The notes below the pieces were generated by a model, which saw nothing but the letters and a program-made list of their open reading frames with translations, searched no databases and had not been told where the DNA came from. This document shows positions 15,746 to 23,446 of a DNA stretch of 33,773 nucleotides, one piece after another. Source of the DNA: Burkholderiaceae bacterium (GTDB taxonomy: Bacteria > Pseudomonadota > Gammaproteobacteria > Burkholderiales > Burkholderiaceae_C). The DNA lies in the NCBI GenBank assembly GCA_023954095.1, contig JAMLIQ010000027.1:1-33773 (forward strand), given 5' to 3'. The translations under genes and the position numbers were made by a program. The stretch's first letter is position 1; each line of letters begins with the position of its first letter.

Positions 15746-16327
15746 TTACCGCCCCAGGGGAGAAACGCCGATCAGCAGCGCATGGCCCCAGAAGGCAAAC
15801 ACTGCCCAGGCCCCCAGGCCCAGCACCACCGCCATGGCCGTGCCGGCCAGCGTTCCGCTGGGGTAGCTCGTGCCCTGGGCGCGGTCGCGCAGGCGGGCGG
15901 CGCGAAAGTCCAGCACGGCCCACAGCAGAAAGCCGCCAAACAGCAGCACATCGGCCAGGTTGCCGTTGGAGAGCAGGTGCGCCAGCGCCCACACTTTCAC
16001 CGCAAGCACCATGGGGTGGTGCAGACGGGCCTTGAGGGCGTTGCGCGGAATATAGGCGGCGGCCAGAAGGATGAAGGCTGCCAGCGTCAGCAGTGAGGCC
16101 GCGTGGCGCATGGCCACGGGCGGCGCCCACAGGACCACCGGGTCCTGGCGTGCCAGGCCGTAGCCCCCCACGATAAGGATCAGGCCAGCAAACGAAAGCA
16201 GCGAATACAGCCCCTTCCACCGGCCTTCGCCCAGGCGCTCCCGCATGCGCGTGCGCCAGCCATCGGCCACGATGCGCACGGAATGCACGCCGAGAAAAAG
16301 AACCAGTCCAAGGATCAGCAGCGACAT
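15746..16327 (-). CDS. NnrU family membrane protein
   Basis: This 193-residue inner-membrane protein begins MSLLILGLVLFLGVHSVRIV, with further hydrophobic segments around 40-60, 75-95, 105-130 and 165-185, giving five or six passes. The N-terminal FLGVHSVRI, WKGLYSLLSF, PRNALKARLHHPMVLAVKVWALAHLLSNG and AVLDFRAAR blocks are those of NnrU. That family was named for its neighbourhood to nitric oxide reductase genes in denitrifiers; its biochemical role is poorly defined. No denitrification genes are present in this window. The start at 16327 was chosen because homologues begin with this membrane segment; upstream in-frame codons lack homology. The 207 bp upstream hold only a short unexplained plus-strand frame (16473-16553). 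Confidence 0.85.
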   Translation of the reverse strand: MSLLILGLVLFLGVHSVRIVADGWRTRMRERLGEGRWKGLYSLLSFAGLILIVGGYGLARQDPVVLWAPPVAMRHAASLLTLAAFILLAAAYIPRNALKARLHHPMVLAVKVWALAHLLSNGNLADVLLFGGFLLWAVLDFRAARLRDRAQGTSYPSGTLAGTAMAVVLGLGAWAVFAFWGHALLIGVSPLGR

Positions 16328-16534
16328 GGGGGAAAACCTTTCCAGTGGGGAGGGGCGGCCCATTATCGGCAGATGGCGCAAGGCGTGCAGCCTTGCTGCG
16401 CAGTGAACGCACATATTGGTCGCCCACCCCGCACCCCTGCGAAGCCACTCAAGCAGGCTTCGCTCTCCCGCCATGCCCGGCTATGAAGCCAAGCAAGAGA
16501 GCATCGCCGCAGCGGGCGTGGGCAACCTGCTCGT

Positions 16535-17164
16535 CTATCGCCGCAGCGCCTGAGCGGCCCCATGCTGGGCCAGAAAGCCCGGGAGCCGCGCCTTGGCGCA
16601 GGCCTGCAGCGCCATCAGAAAACCATGCTCCGGTGCGGCCACGCCCCAGCGCTCGCTCAGGTCCTGCTGGATGCGCAGCAGCAGCGCGGCCGTCACCTGC
16701 GCATCGGCCAGCGCCCGGTGCGCGCGGCCCGCGCTGGGCAGGCGGTGAAAGCGCGCCAGCGTGCCCAGCTGGTGGTTGGGCGCCTCGGGGTACAGGCGGC
16801 GCGAGAGCCGCACCGTGCACGCAAAGGGCTGTGCCGCTGCACACCCGGCGCGCGCCAGTTCGGCCTGCCAGAAACCCCGGTCAAACGCTGCGTTGTGTGC
16901 CACCAGCGGCGTCTCGCCCACGAAGCGGCTGGCCTGCGCCATCACTTCAGCCGCCGGGGGCGCCTCGGCCACCATGGCGTTGGTGATGCCGGTGAGCTGG
17001 GTGATGAAGGGCGGCACCCACACCCCGCCGTTCATCAGGCTTTGGTAGCTGTCCACCACCGCGCCGCGCTCCACGATCACGATGGCCACCTCGGTCGCGC
17101 GCGCTCCCTGGCCGGGCGAGCTGCCGGTGGTTTCAAAGTCGATCACGGCGATGCGGGAAGCCAT
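16535..17164 (-). CDS. DEDDh 3'-5' exonuclease (DnaQ/RNase T superfamily)
   Basis: This 209-residue nuclease has the DEDDh motifs in order: Exo I DFETTG (Asp9 and Glu11), a central ITNAMV...P segment, Exo II AHNAAFDRGF with the second aspartate, and Exo III AHRALADAQVTAALL with the histidine and last aspartate. It would trim DNA or RNA 3' ends; the superfamily includes the polymerase III epsilon subunit and RNase T. It is short and lacks a polymerase-binding tail of DnaQ, so a stand-alone repair or RNA-processing enzyme is more likely. It is transcribed leftward, downstream of the formate cluster but separated from it by repeat copy E. Confidence 0.88.
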   Translation of the reverse strand: MASRIAVIDFETTGSSPGQGARATEVAIVIVERGAVVDSYQSLMNGGVWVPPFITQLTGITNAMVAEAPPAAEVMAQASRFVGETPLVAHNAAFDRGFWQAELARAGCAAAQPFACTVRLSRRLYPEAPNHQLGTLARFHRLPSAGRAHRALADAQVTAALLLRIQQDLSERWGVAAPEHGFLMALQACAKARLPGFLAQHGAAQALRR

Positions 17165-17197
17165 CGCCCGAGTTTAGCGCCAAGACACCATTCAAAC

Positions 17198-17263
17198 CTT
17201 ATGGATAAAGCGCTTGCAGCTACAAAAAACAAAGCAATTGAAGGGCCTGAAGCGCTTATTCCA
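17198..17263 (+). repeat. Dispersed intergenic repeat, copy E
   Basis: The left part reads ATGGATAAAGCGCTTGCAGC then TACAAAAAAC. The right part, GGGCCTGAAGCGCTTATTCC at about 17243-17262, is the other arm in opposite sense and contains the fdsD stop codon (17256-17258). Confidence 0.65.
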
Positions 17264-17477
17264 GGACCGCCCGGTGCGCCTGCACCGCCTGCAGCACCAG
17301 CGGGTGCAGCCCCGCGCCGCCGCTGTCCACATGGGCCAGGAAGCGCTGGCGCATGCGTGGCACCCAGAACTTGCGGATGTGCAGCGCCACGCCTTCGAGC
17401 GCTTCGGCGCGGTTGGGCATGGCGTCAAAAAAGGCGGCAATCTGGTTGGCCATCTTGACCAGGGGATCAGTGTGCAT
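17256..17477 (-). CDS. fdsD: Formate dehydrogenase subunit delta
   Basis: This 73-residue small subunit is recognised by KMANQIAAFFDAMPNRAEALEGVALHIRKFW (residues 8-38) followed by PRMRQRFLAH. In NAD-dependent formate dehydrogenases of the FdsABG type, FdsD is required for activity, probably assisting cofactor insertion or assembly with FdhD; it has no metal motif. The gene overlaps the end of fdhD by 11 bp, and the order fdsG-fdsB-fdsA-fdhD-fdsD is that of the Cupriavidus fdsGBACD operon. It is the last gene of the operon. The assignment rests on motif and position together. Confidence 0.9.
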   Translation of the reverse strand: MHTDPLVKMANQIAAFFDAMPNRAEALEGVALHIRKFWVPRMRQRFLAHVDSGGAGLHPLVLQAVQAHRAVLE

Positions 17478-18390
17478 GGGGAGTGGCCTTGTTCAAGGGG
17501 GTTGCGCCCAGCGGGCCCCAGCCCAGGCGTTCGGGGCCGCAGTAGACCACCAGGTCCTGCTGGCGCGCAAAGCCCACCAGGGTGAGACCGGCGCGTTCGG
17601 CGGTGGTCACGGCAAACGACGTGGGGGCCGACACGGCGGCCAGCAGGGGCACCCCGGCGGCGGCCGTCTTCTGCACCATCTCGAAGCTGGCGCGGCTGGT
17701 CACGGCGATGAAGCCCTGCGCCGCGTTCACGCCGTTCAGCGCCAGCGCGCCAATGAGCTTGTCGAGCGCGTTGTGGCGGCCCACGTCCTCGCGCAGCCAG
17801 CGCACCTCGCCGCCCGCGCTGCACCAGGCGGCCGCGTGCACGGCGCCCGTGGCCTGCTGCAGGGTTTGCAGTTCGCAGAACTGCGCCATGGCGCGGGCAA
17901 TGGCGGCGCGGTCGAGCGGGCCGGTTTCGGCAATCGATGGAAGGGGTGGCAAGGTGCGCGCCACATGGGCCAGGCTCTCGGTTCCGCACAGGCCGCAGCC
18001 GGTGCGGCCCGTCATGGAGCGGCGGCGCTCTTTCAGGCGCGCAAACGCCCCGGCCGCCACCGACAGGTGCAGCGTGATGCCCAGCGCGGAGGCTTCTTCC
18101 TCCACGCCATACAGCTCGCTGGCGTCCGACAGGATGCCCTCGCTGAGCGAGAAACCCAGCGCGAAATCGGCCAGGTCGAGCGGCGTGGCCAGCATCACGG
18201 TGTGCGAGATGCCGTTGTATTCCAGCGCCACGGGCACTTCGTCGGCGACCCAGTCGTCCACGCTGTAGTCGTTGCCGCCGCGCACGCCGCGCACGGGCAG
18301 CGCGCGGGCGCCCTCGCAAAAAGCGACGGCCTCGGGCGGCATCTGGGGGGGGGGTGTCTTGCGTCGTTGCATGGGAAGCTCCGCCCTCAT
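17467..18390 (-). CDS. fdhD: Formate dehydrogenase accessory sulfurtransferase FdhD (FdsC)
   Basis: This 307-residue cytoplasmic protein passes sulfur to the bis-MGD molybdenum cofactor, needed for an active formate dehydrogenase. Family marks are VPVALEYNGISHTVMLATPLD (about 53-73), LGFSLSEGIL, the persulfide-carrying CGLCGTESL with its CxxC pair (about 136-139), EDVGRHNALDKLIG and VGFAR. The start ATG at 18390 overlaps the fdsA stop (ATGA), so it is translationally coupled; a second ATG six codons in is possible but less well supported by the overlap. In Cupriavidus the homologue is called fdsC. The short N-terminal extension rich in Pro and Arg is not conserved. Confidence 0.94.
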   Translation of the reverse strand: MRAELPMQRRKTPPPQMPPEAVAFCEGARALPVRGVRGGNDYSVDDWVADEVPVALEYNGISHTVMLATPLDLADFALGFSLSEGILSDASELYGVEEEASALGITLHLSVAAGAFARLKERRRSMTGRTGCGLCGTESLAHVARTLPPLPSIAETGPLDRAAIARAMAQFCELQTLQQATGAVHAAAWCSAGGEVRWLREDVGRHNALDKLIGALALNGVNAAQGFIAVTSRASFEMVQKTAAAGVPLLAAVSAPTSFAVTTAERAGLTLVGFARQQDLVVYCGPERLGWGPLGATPLNKATPHAH

Positions 18391-21251
18391 GATGCCTGCG
18401 CCACCCCGGCCGTGCGCGCGGCCAGCAAGGCCTGCTGCACCTGGTCAAAGCGCTGGTGTTCCTTCTGCCAGGCCGAAGGCTGCATCACCGGCATCACCTG
18501 CACCGCCGTCACCTTGTACTCGGGGCAGTTGGTGGCCCAGTCGGAGTTGTCGGTGGTGATGACGTTGGCGCCCGACTCGGGGAAGTGGAAGGTGGTGTAC
18601 ACCACGCCCGGCTGCATGCGTGCAGACACCTCGGCGCGCAGCACCGTCTCGCCCGCGCGGCTCTGGATGCCCACCCAGTCGCCGTTGCGGATGCCGCGTT
18701 CCTCGGCGTCGTGCGGGTGGATCTCCAGCCGGTCTTCGCTGTGCCACTGCACGTTGCCGGTGCGCCGCGTCTGCGCGCCCACGTTGTACTGCGACAGGAT
18801 GCGCCCCGTGGTCAGCAGCAGCGGAAAGCGCCGTGTGACCTTCTCGTCCGTCGCCACATACTGCGTGACCATGAAACGCCCCTTGCCGCGTACAAACTGG
18901 TCCACGTGCATGGTCACCGTGCCCTCGGGCGGGGTGTGCTCGTTGCAGGGCCACTGCACGCTGCCCAGCTTGTCGAGCAGCGGGTAGTTCACACCGGCAA
19001 AGCTCGGCGTGAGCGCGGCAATCTCGTCCATGATCTGCGAGGGGTGCGTGTACGGCATCTCGTAGCCCAGCGCACGCGCCAGCAGCACCGTCACCTCCCA
19101 GTCGGCATAGCCGCCCAGCGGCGCCATGACCTTGCGCACGCGCGAGATGCGGCGCTCGGAGTTGGTGAAGGTGCCGTCCTTTTCCAGGAAGGACGAGCCC
19201 GGCAGGAAGACATGCGCGTATTTGGCGGTTTCGTTCAGAAAGATGTCCTGCACCACGATGCAGTCCATCGCCATCAGCGCGGCGGCCACATGCTGCGTGT
19301 TGGGGTCGGACTGCACCACGTCCTCGCCCTGGCAGTACAGGCCCTTGAATTCGCCTGCCACGGCGGCGTCGAACATGTTGGGAATGCGCAGGCCCGGCTC
19401 GGGGTTGATGGCGACGCCCCAGGCCGCCTCGAAGGCGCCGCGCACCGTGCTGTCCGACACATGGCGGTAGCCCGGCAGCTCGTGCGGAAACGCGCCCATG
19501 TCGCACGATCCCTGCACGTTGTTCTGTCCACGCAGCGGGTTCACGCCCACCCCCTCGCGGCCCACATTGCCGGTGGCCATGGCCAGGTTGGCAATGCCGA
19601 TCACCATGGTCGAGCCCTGGCTGTGTTCGGTCACGCCCAGGCCGTAATAGATGGCGGCATTGCCAGCCTTGGCATACAGGCGGGCGGCGCCGCGCACATC
19701 AGAGGCGGGCACGCCGGTGATGGCTTCAGTGGCTTCGGGCGAATACTCCGGCTGGGCGACAAACGCGCGCCAGTCGGCGAACGACTGGGTGTCGCAGCGC
19801 TCGGCCACAAAGGCCTCGTCGACCAGGCCTTCGGTGACCACCACATGCGCCAGCGCCGTGATGAGCGCTACGTTGGTGCCGGGCCGCAGTTGCAGGTGGT
19901 GTGCGGCGCGGATGTGCGGCGACTTGACCAGATCAATGCGGCGCGGGTCGGCCACGATGAGTTGGGCGCCGCGCCGCAGGCGCTTTTTCATGCGCGAGCC
20001 AAACACCGGGTGGCCGTCGGTCGGGTTGGCGCCGATGACCATGATGACGTCCGCCTGTTCCACGGACTTGAAGGTCTGCGTGCCGGCCGAGGTGCCCAGC
20101 GTCACGCCCAGGCCGTAGCCCGTGGGCGAATGGCACACGCGCGCGCAGGTGTCCACGTTGTTGTTGCCAAAGGCGGCGCGCACCAGCTTCTGCACCAGGT
20201 AGCCCTCTTCGTTGGTGCAGCGCGACGACACCAGGCCGCCAATGGCGTCCTTGCCATGCTCGGCCTGGATGCGGCGAAACGCGCCGGCCGCGTGCGCCAG
20301 GGCCTCTTCCCAGCCCACCTCGCGCCACGGGTCGGTGATTTTCTCGCGCACCATGGGCTTGGTGATGCGGTCCTTGTGCGTGGCGTAGCCCCAGGCAAAA
20401 CGGCCTTTCACACACGAATGGCCCTCGTTGGCCTTGCCGTCCTTCCAGGGCACCATGCGGATGACTTCGCTGCCCTTCATCTCGGCCTTGAAGCCGCAGC
20501 CTACGCCGCAGTACGCGCAGGTGGTGGTCACGCTGTGCTCGGGCTGGCCGAGCAGGATGACTTTCTTCTCTTCGAGCGTGGCCGTGGGGCAGGCCTGTAC
20601 GCAGGCGCCGCAGCTCACGCAGTCCGACTCCATGAAGCTGCCGCCCTGCCCCGCAGTGATGCGCGACTCGAAGCCGCGGCCGGTGATGGTCAGCGCAAAC
20701 GTGCCCTGGGTTTCTTCACACGCGCGCACGCAGCGGTTGCACACAATGCATTTGGCCGGGTCGTAGGTGAAGTACGGGTTGGACTCGTCCTTGGGGTCGT
20801 CGAAGTGGTTGGCGCCCTCGAACCCGTAGCGCACGTTGCGCAGGCCCACCACACCGGCCTGGGTCTGCAGCTCGCAGTCGCCGTTGGAGGCGCAGGTCAG
20901 GCAGTCGAGCGGGTGGTCGGAGATGGTCAGCTCCATCACGCCCTTGCGCAGGTCCTGCAGCTTGTCGGTTTGCGTGCGCACCTTCATGCCGGGCTCGGCC
21001 GGGGTGGTGCACGAGGCCGGGTAGCCCTTGCGGCCCTCGATCTCCACCAGGCACAGGCGGCAGGCGCCGAAGGGCTCCAGGCTGTCGGTGGCGCACAGCT
21101 TGGGAATCTGCACGCCCGCGTCCATGGCGGCGCGCATGAGGGAGGTGCCCTGGGGCACGGTGACCTGGGCGCCGTCGATCTCCAGGGTGACCAGGGTGGT
21201 CGAGGGGCTGGCGGGGGTGCCGTGGTCGATGTCGGGGTGCTGGCTCAGCAT
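18387..21251 (-). CDS. fdsA: NAD-dependent formate dehydrogenase, catalytic alpha subunit
   Basis: This 954-residue molybdenum subunit oxidises formate to CO2 in a soluble FdsABG(D) complex. The N-terminal electron-transfer part has a [2Fe-2S] site (Cys53, 64, 67, 81), a His-Cys3 [4Fe-4S] site (His113, Cys117, 120, 126) and two ferredoxin-type clusters (Cys168/171/174/178 and 211/214/217/221). The molybdopterin domain starts with another [4Fe-4S] (CAYCGVGC, plus Cys280). The molybdenum ligand is Cys373 in CARVCHSP, so this is a cysteine, not selenocysteine, enzyme. The C-terminal cofactor-binding domain includes TTGRILSQYN and NCPEYK. The start at 21251 has AGAGGA upstream and overlaps the fdsB stop by a few bases; upstream in-frame codons belong to a shadow frame. 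Confidence 0.97.
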   Translation of the reverse strand: MLSQHPDIDHGTPASPSTTLVTLEIDGAQVTVPQGTSLMRAAMDAGVQIPKLCATDSLEPFGACRLCLVEIEGRKGYPASCTTPAEPGMKVRTQTDKLQDLRKGVMELTISDHPLDCLTCASNGDCELQTQAGVVGLRNVRYGFEGANHFDDPKDESNPYFTYDPAKCIVCNRCVRACEETQGTFALTITGRGFESRITAGQGGSFMESDCVSCGACVQACPTATLEEKKVILLGQPEHSVTTTCAYCGVGCGFKAEMKGSEVIRMVPWKDGKANEGHSCVKGRFAWGYATHKDRITKPMVREKITDPWREVGWEEALAHAAGAFRRIQAEHGKDAIGGLVSSRCTNEEGYLVQKLVRAAFGNNNVDTCARVCHSPTGYGLGVTLGTSAGTQTFKSVEQADVIMVIGANPTDGHPVFGSRMKKRLRRGAQLIVADPRRIDLVKSPHIRAAHHLQLRPGTNVALITALAHVVVTEGLVDEAFVAERCDTQSFADWRAFVAQPEYSPEATEAITGVPASDVRGAARLYAKAGNAAIYYGLGVTEHSQGSTMVIGIANLAMATGNVGREGVGVNPLRGQNNVQGSCDMGAFPHELPGYRHVSDSTVRGAFEAAWGVAINPEPGLRIPNMFDAAVAGEFKGLYCQGEDVVQSDPNTQHVAAALMAMDCIVVQDIFLNETAKYAHVFLPGSSFLEKDGTFTNSERRISRVRKVMAPLGGYADWEVTVLLARALGYEMPYTHPSQIMDEIAALTPSFAGVNYPLLDKLGSVQWPCNEHTPPEGTVTMHVDQFVRGKGRFMVTQYVATDEKVTRRFPLLLTTGRILSQYNVGAQTRRTGNVQWHSEDRLEIHPHDAEERGIRNGDWVGIQSRAGETVLRAEVSARMQPGVVYTTFHFPESGANVITTDNSDWATNCPEYKVTAVQVMPVMQPSAWQKEHQRFDQVQQALLAARTAGVAQAS

Positions 21252-22801
21252 GGGAAGTCCTCTGCGGCAAGACCGAAGTCCTGCGGGAAATGTTTCAGGG
21301 CCGAGGTGACGGGAATCGGCGTCATGCTGCCCATGGCGCACAGCGAGCCGTGCGCCATGGTGTCGCACAGGTCGTGCAAAAGCGCCACCTGCTGCGGGCG
21401 CTGCTGGCTGGCGCGGATCTTGTCGATCACCTCCACGCCGCGCGTCGAGCCGATGCGGCAGGGCGTGCACTTGCCGCACGATTCGAGCGCGCAGAATTCC
21501 ATGGCGTAGCGCGCCAGGCGCGACAGGTCGGCCTGGTCGTCGTGCACCACGATGCCGCCATGGCCAATGCCCGCGCCGATGGCGGCGTAGGCTTCGTAGT
21601 CCAGCGGAATGTCCCACTGCGACTCGGGCAGGTAGGCGCCCAGCGGCCCGCCCACCTGCACTGCCTTGATGGGCCGTCCCGTGGCAGAGCCGCCGCCATA
21701 GTCGTACAGCAGCTCCCGCAGCGTCAGGCCAAAGGCTGTCTCCACCAGCCCGCCATGCTTGACGTTGCCCGCCAGCTGAAACGGCAGCGTGCCGTGCGAG
21801 CGGCCCACGCCAAAGTCACGGTAAAACTGCGCGCCGCGTGCCAGGATGATGGGCACGCTGGCCAGCGTGATGACGTTGTTGATGACCGTGGGCTGCCCAA
21901 AGAGCCCCGCCAGCGCGGGCAGCGGCGGCTTGGCGCGCACGATGCCGCGCTTGCCCTCGATGCTTTCGAGCAGTGCGGTTTCTTCGCCGCACACATAGGC
22001 GCCCGCGCCCTTGCGCACCTGCAGGTGAAACGCCTTGCCCGAGCCCAGCACGCTGGCGCCCAGAAAGCCCCCGGCCTCGGCCAGCGCAATCGCGGCGTTC
22101 AGCGTGGCGATGGCGTGCGGGTATTCCGAGCGCACGTAGATGTAGCCCTGCGTGGCGCCCACGGCCAGCGCGGCAATGGCCATGCCTTCGATCAGCATGA
22201 AGGGGTCGCCCTCCATGGTCATGCGGTCCGAGAAGGTGCCCGAGTCGCCCTCGTCGGCATTGCAGACGATGTACTTTTGCGCCGCCGGTGCGCCCGCCAC
22301 CGTCTTCCACTTGATGCCCGCCGGAAACGCCGCACCGCCGCGCCCGCGCAGGCCCGAATCGATCAGCGTCTGCACGATGGTTTCGGGCGGCATGGCGATG
22401 GCGTTGCGCAGGCCGTCAAAACCGCCATAGGCCTGGTAGTCGGCCAGCGAGCGCGGGTCGGTCATGCCCATGCGCGCAAAGGTCAGGCGCTGCTGGCGCG
22501 CCAGGTAGGGAATGGCGCCGGTCGGCCCATGGCACAGCGGGTGTGCGCCGCCCGTGGCCAGGCCCGCGTCGAACAGCCCCGGCACATCGCCGGGTGCCAC
22601 CGGCCCGTAGGCCACGCGCCCGGCGGGCGTGGCCACTTCGACCAGGGGTTCGAGCCAGAACAGGCCGCGCGAGCCGTTGCGCACGATGTGCACATCCAGG
22701 CCCCGCGCTGCCGCTTCTTGTGCGATGCATTGGGCCACCGCATCGGCACCCACGGCCAGCGCGGCCGAGTCGCAGGGAACATAAACGGTGACGACGCTCA
22801 T
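21245..22801 (-). CDS. fdsB: NAD-dependent formate dehydrogenase, beta subunit (NADH/FMN)
   Basis: This 518-residue flavoprotein resembles NuoF of respiratory complex I. An N-terminal thioredoxin-like region (about 1-90) precedes the FMN and NAD-binding core with SGLRGRGGAAFPAGIKW, NADEGDSGTFSDR and AGAYVCGEETALLESIEG. The C-terminal [4Fe-4S] site is ESCGKCTPCRIG plus a distal cysteine. It takes electrons from the iron-sulfur chain of FdsA and reduces NAD. Its start ATG at 22801 overlaps the fdsG stop (ATGA), and its end overlaps fdsA, so the three subunits are translated in a coupled series. Confidence 0.97.
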   Translation of the reverse strand: MSVVTVYVPCDSAALAVGADAVAQCIAQEAAARGLDVHIVRNGSRGLFWLEPLVEVATPAGRVAYGPVAPGDVPGLFDAGLATGGAHPLCHGPTGAIPYLARQQRLTFARMGMTDPRSLADYQAYGGFDGLRNAIAMPPETIVQTLIDSGLRGRGGAAFPAGIKWKTVAGAPAAQKYIVCNADEGDSGTFSDRMTMEGDPFMLIEGMAIAALAVGATQGYIYVRSEYPHAIATLNAAIALAEAGGFLGASVLGSGKAFHLQVRKGAGAYVCGEETALLESIEGKRGIVRAKPPLPALAGLFGQPTVINNVITLASVPIILARGAQFYRDFGVGRSHGTLPFQLAGNVKHGGLVETAFGLTLRELLYDYGGGSATGRPIKAVQVGGPLGAYLPESQWDIPLDYEAYAAIGAGIGHGGIVVHDDQADLSRLARYAMEFCALESCGKCTPCRIGSTRGVEVIDKIRASQQRPQQVALLHDLCDTMAHGSLCAMGSMTPIPVTSALKHFPQDFGLAAEDFPC

Positions 22802-23301
22802 GCGGCCTCCCGTGCCTGCGCGACCAGCGCATCCAGCTTGTGCGGCGTCATGCGCGCGTGCGCCTGCCCGTCCACCGTGATGGCAGGCGACGAAGCGCAC
22901 AGGCCCAGGCAGTAGGCGGGCTCGACCGTGAAGCGGCCGTCGCCCGACTCGGCATGCAGGCCGCAGCCCAGGTGCCGGCGGGCGTGCGCCAGCAGCGCCT
23001 CGGCGCCCATTGCCTGGCAGGCTTCGGCACGGCAGACCTGCAGCGTGTGCGGCGTGGGCGGGCTGCTGCGAAAGTGGTGGTAGTAGCTGATGACGCCATG
23101 CACCTCGGCGCGCGAGAGGTTCAGCGCGTCGGCAATCGTGGGCACGGCGTCCGGCGGCACGTAGCCCAGGGCGTCCTGCAGCGCGTGCAGGATGGGCAGC
23201 AGCGCGCCGGGTTCGCTGGCCAGCCGTGCCAGCACGTCCTGCACCGCGCTGTCCACGTCCGGCCGCAGGGCGGCGGTGTGGTGGAGGGGGCTCGTCGTCA
23301 T
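22798..23301 (-). CDS. fdsG: NAD-dependent formate dehydrogenase, gamma subunit (2Fe-2S)
   Basis: This 167-residue NuoE-like protein binds one [2Fe-2S] cluster through Cys90 and Cys95 (QVCRAEACQ) and Cys131 and Cys135 (AYCLGLCASSPA). The helical N-terminal half contains LPILHALQDALGYVP and VHGVISYYHHF, typical of the family. It works with FdsB as the diaphorase unit. The start at 23301 was chosen over an upstream ATG because the extra residues are encoded by dispersed repeat sequence and homologues begin near MTTSP; a CAGGA ribosome site lies about eight bases upstream. It is the first gene of the structural operon and follows the OFA transporter by 145 bp. Confidence 0.95.
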   Translation of the reverse strand: MTTSPLHHTAALRPDVDSAVQDVLARLASEPGALLPILHALQDALGYVPPDAVPTIADALNLSRAEVHGVISYYHHFRSSPPTPHTLQVCRAEACQAMGAEALLAHARRHLGCGLHAESGDGRFTVEPAYCLGLCASSPAITVDGQAHARMTPHKLDALVAQAREAA

Positions 23302-23368
23302 CGTGGAAATCCTGTGTTGTCTTTGGTTGGTTGCTTCAAAAATAAGAGCTGATGGCGCTTGTCGTATA

Positions 23369-23434
23369 TGGGTTTTGAATATTTTTGTCTTCAAAACCCA
23401 GTCACATCAAGCGCTGGCAGCTATCAAATTTGAA
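23369..23434 (+). repeat. Dispersed intergenic repeat, copy F, with adjacent stem-loop
   Basis: A perfect 11-bp inverted repeat, TGGGTTTTGAA / TTCAAAACCCA (23369-23379 and 23390-23400), is followed by CATCAAGCGCTGGCAGCTAT and CAAATTTG. It lies between the transporter gene and fdsG. There is no T-run after the stem on either strand, so it is not a classic terminator. Confidence 0.68.
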
Positions 23435-23446
23435 CTGCAAGGCGGC

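Noticed and set aside
16473-16553. A 26-codon plus-strand frame ending AGVGNLLVYRRSA
   Set aside because: It looks like the tail of some real protein and may be a gene remnant, but there is no ribosome site and too little sequence to name a family; it also overlaps the end of the exonuclease gene.
18456-21509. A 1017-codon open frame on the plus strand
   Set aside because: It is the antisense shadow of fdsA, whose iron-sulfur and molybdopterin motifs are unmistakable on the other strand.
23369-23400. The 11-bp inverted repeat before fdsG as a terminator
   Set aside because: No T-run follows the stem on either strand, and the downstream fds genes would be cut off from the transporter promoter; left as part of the repeat region.
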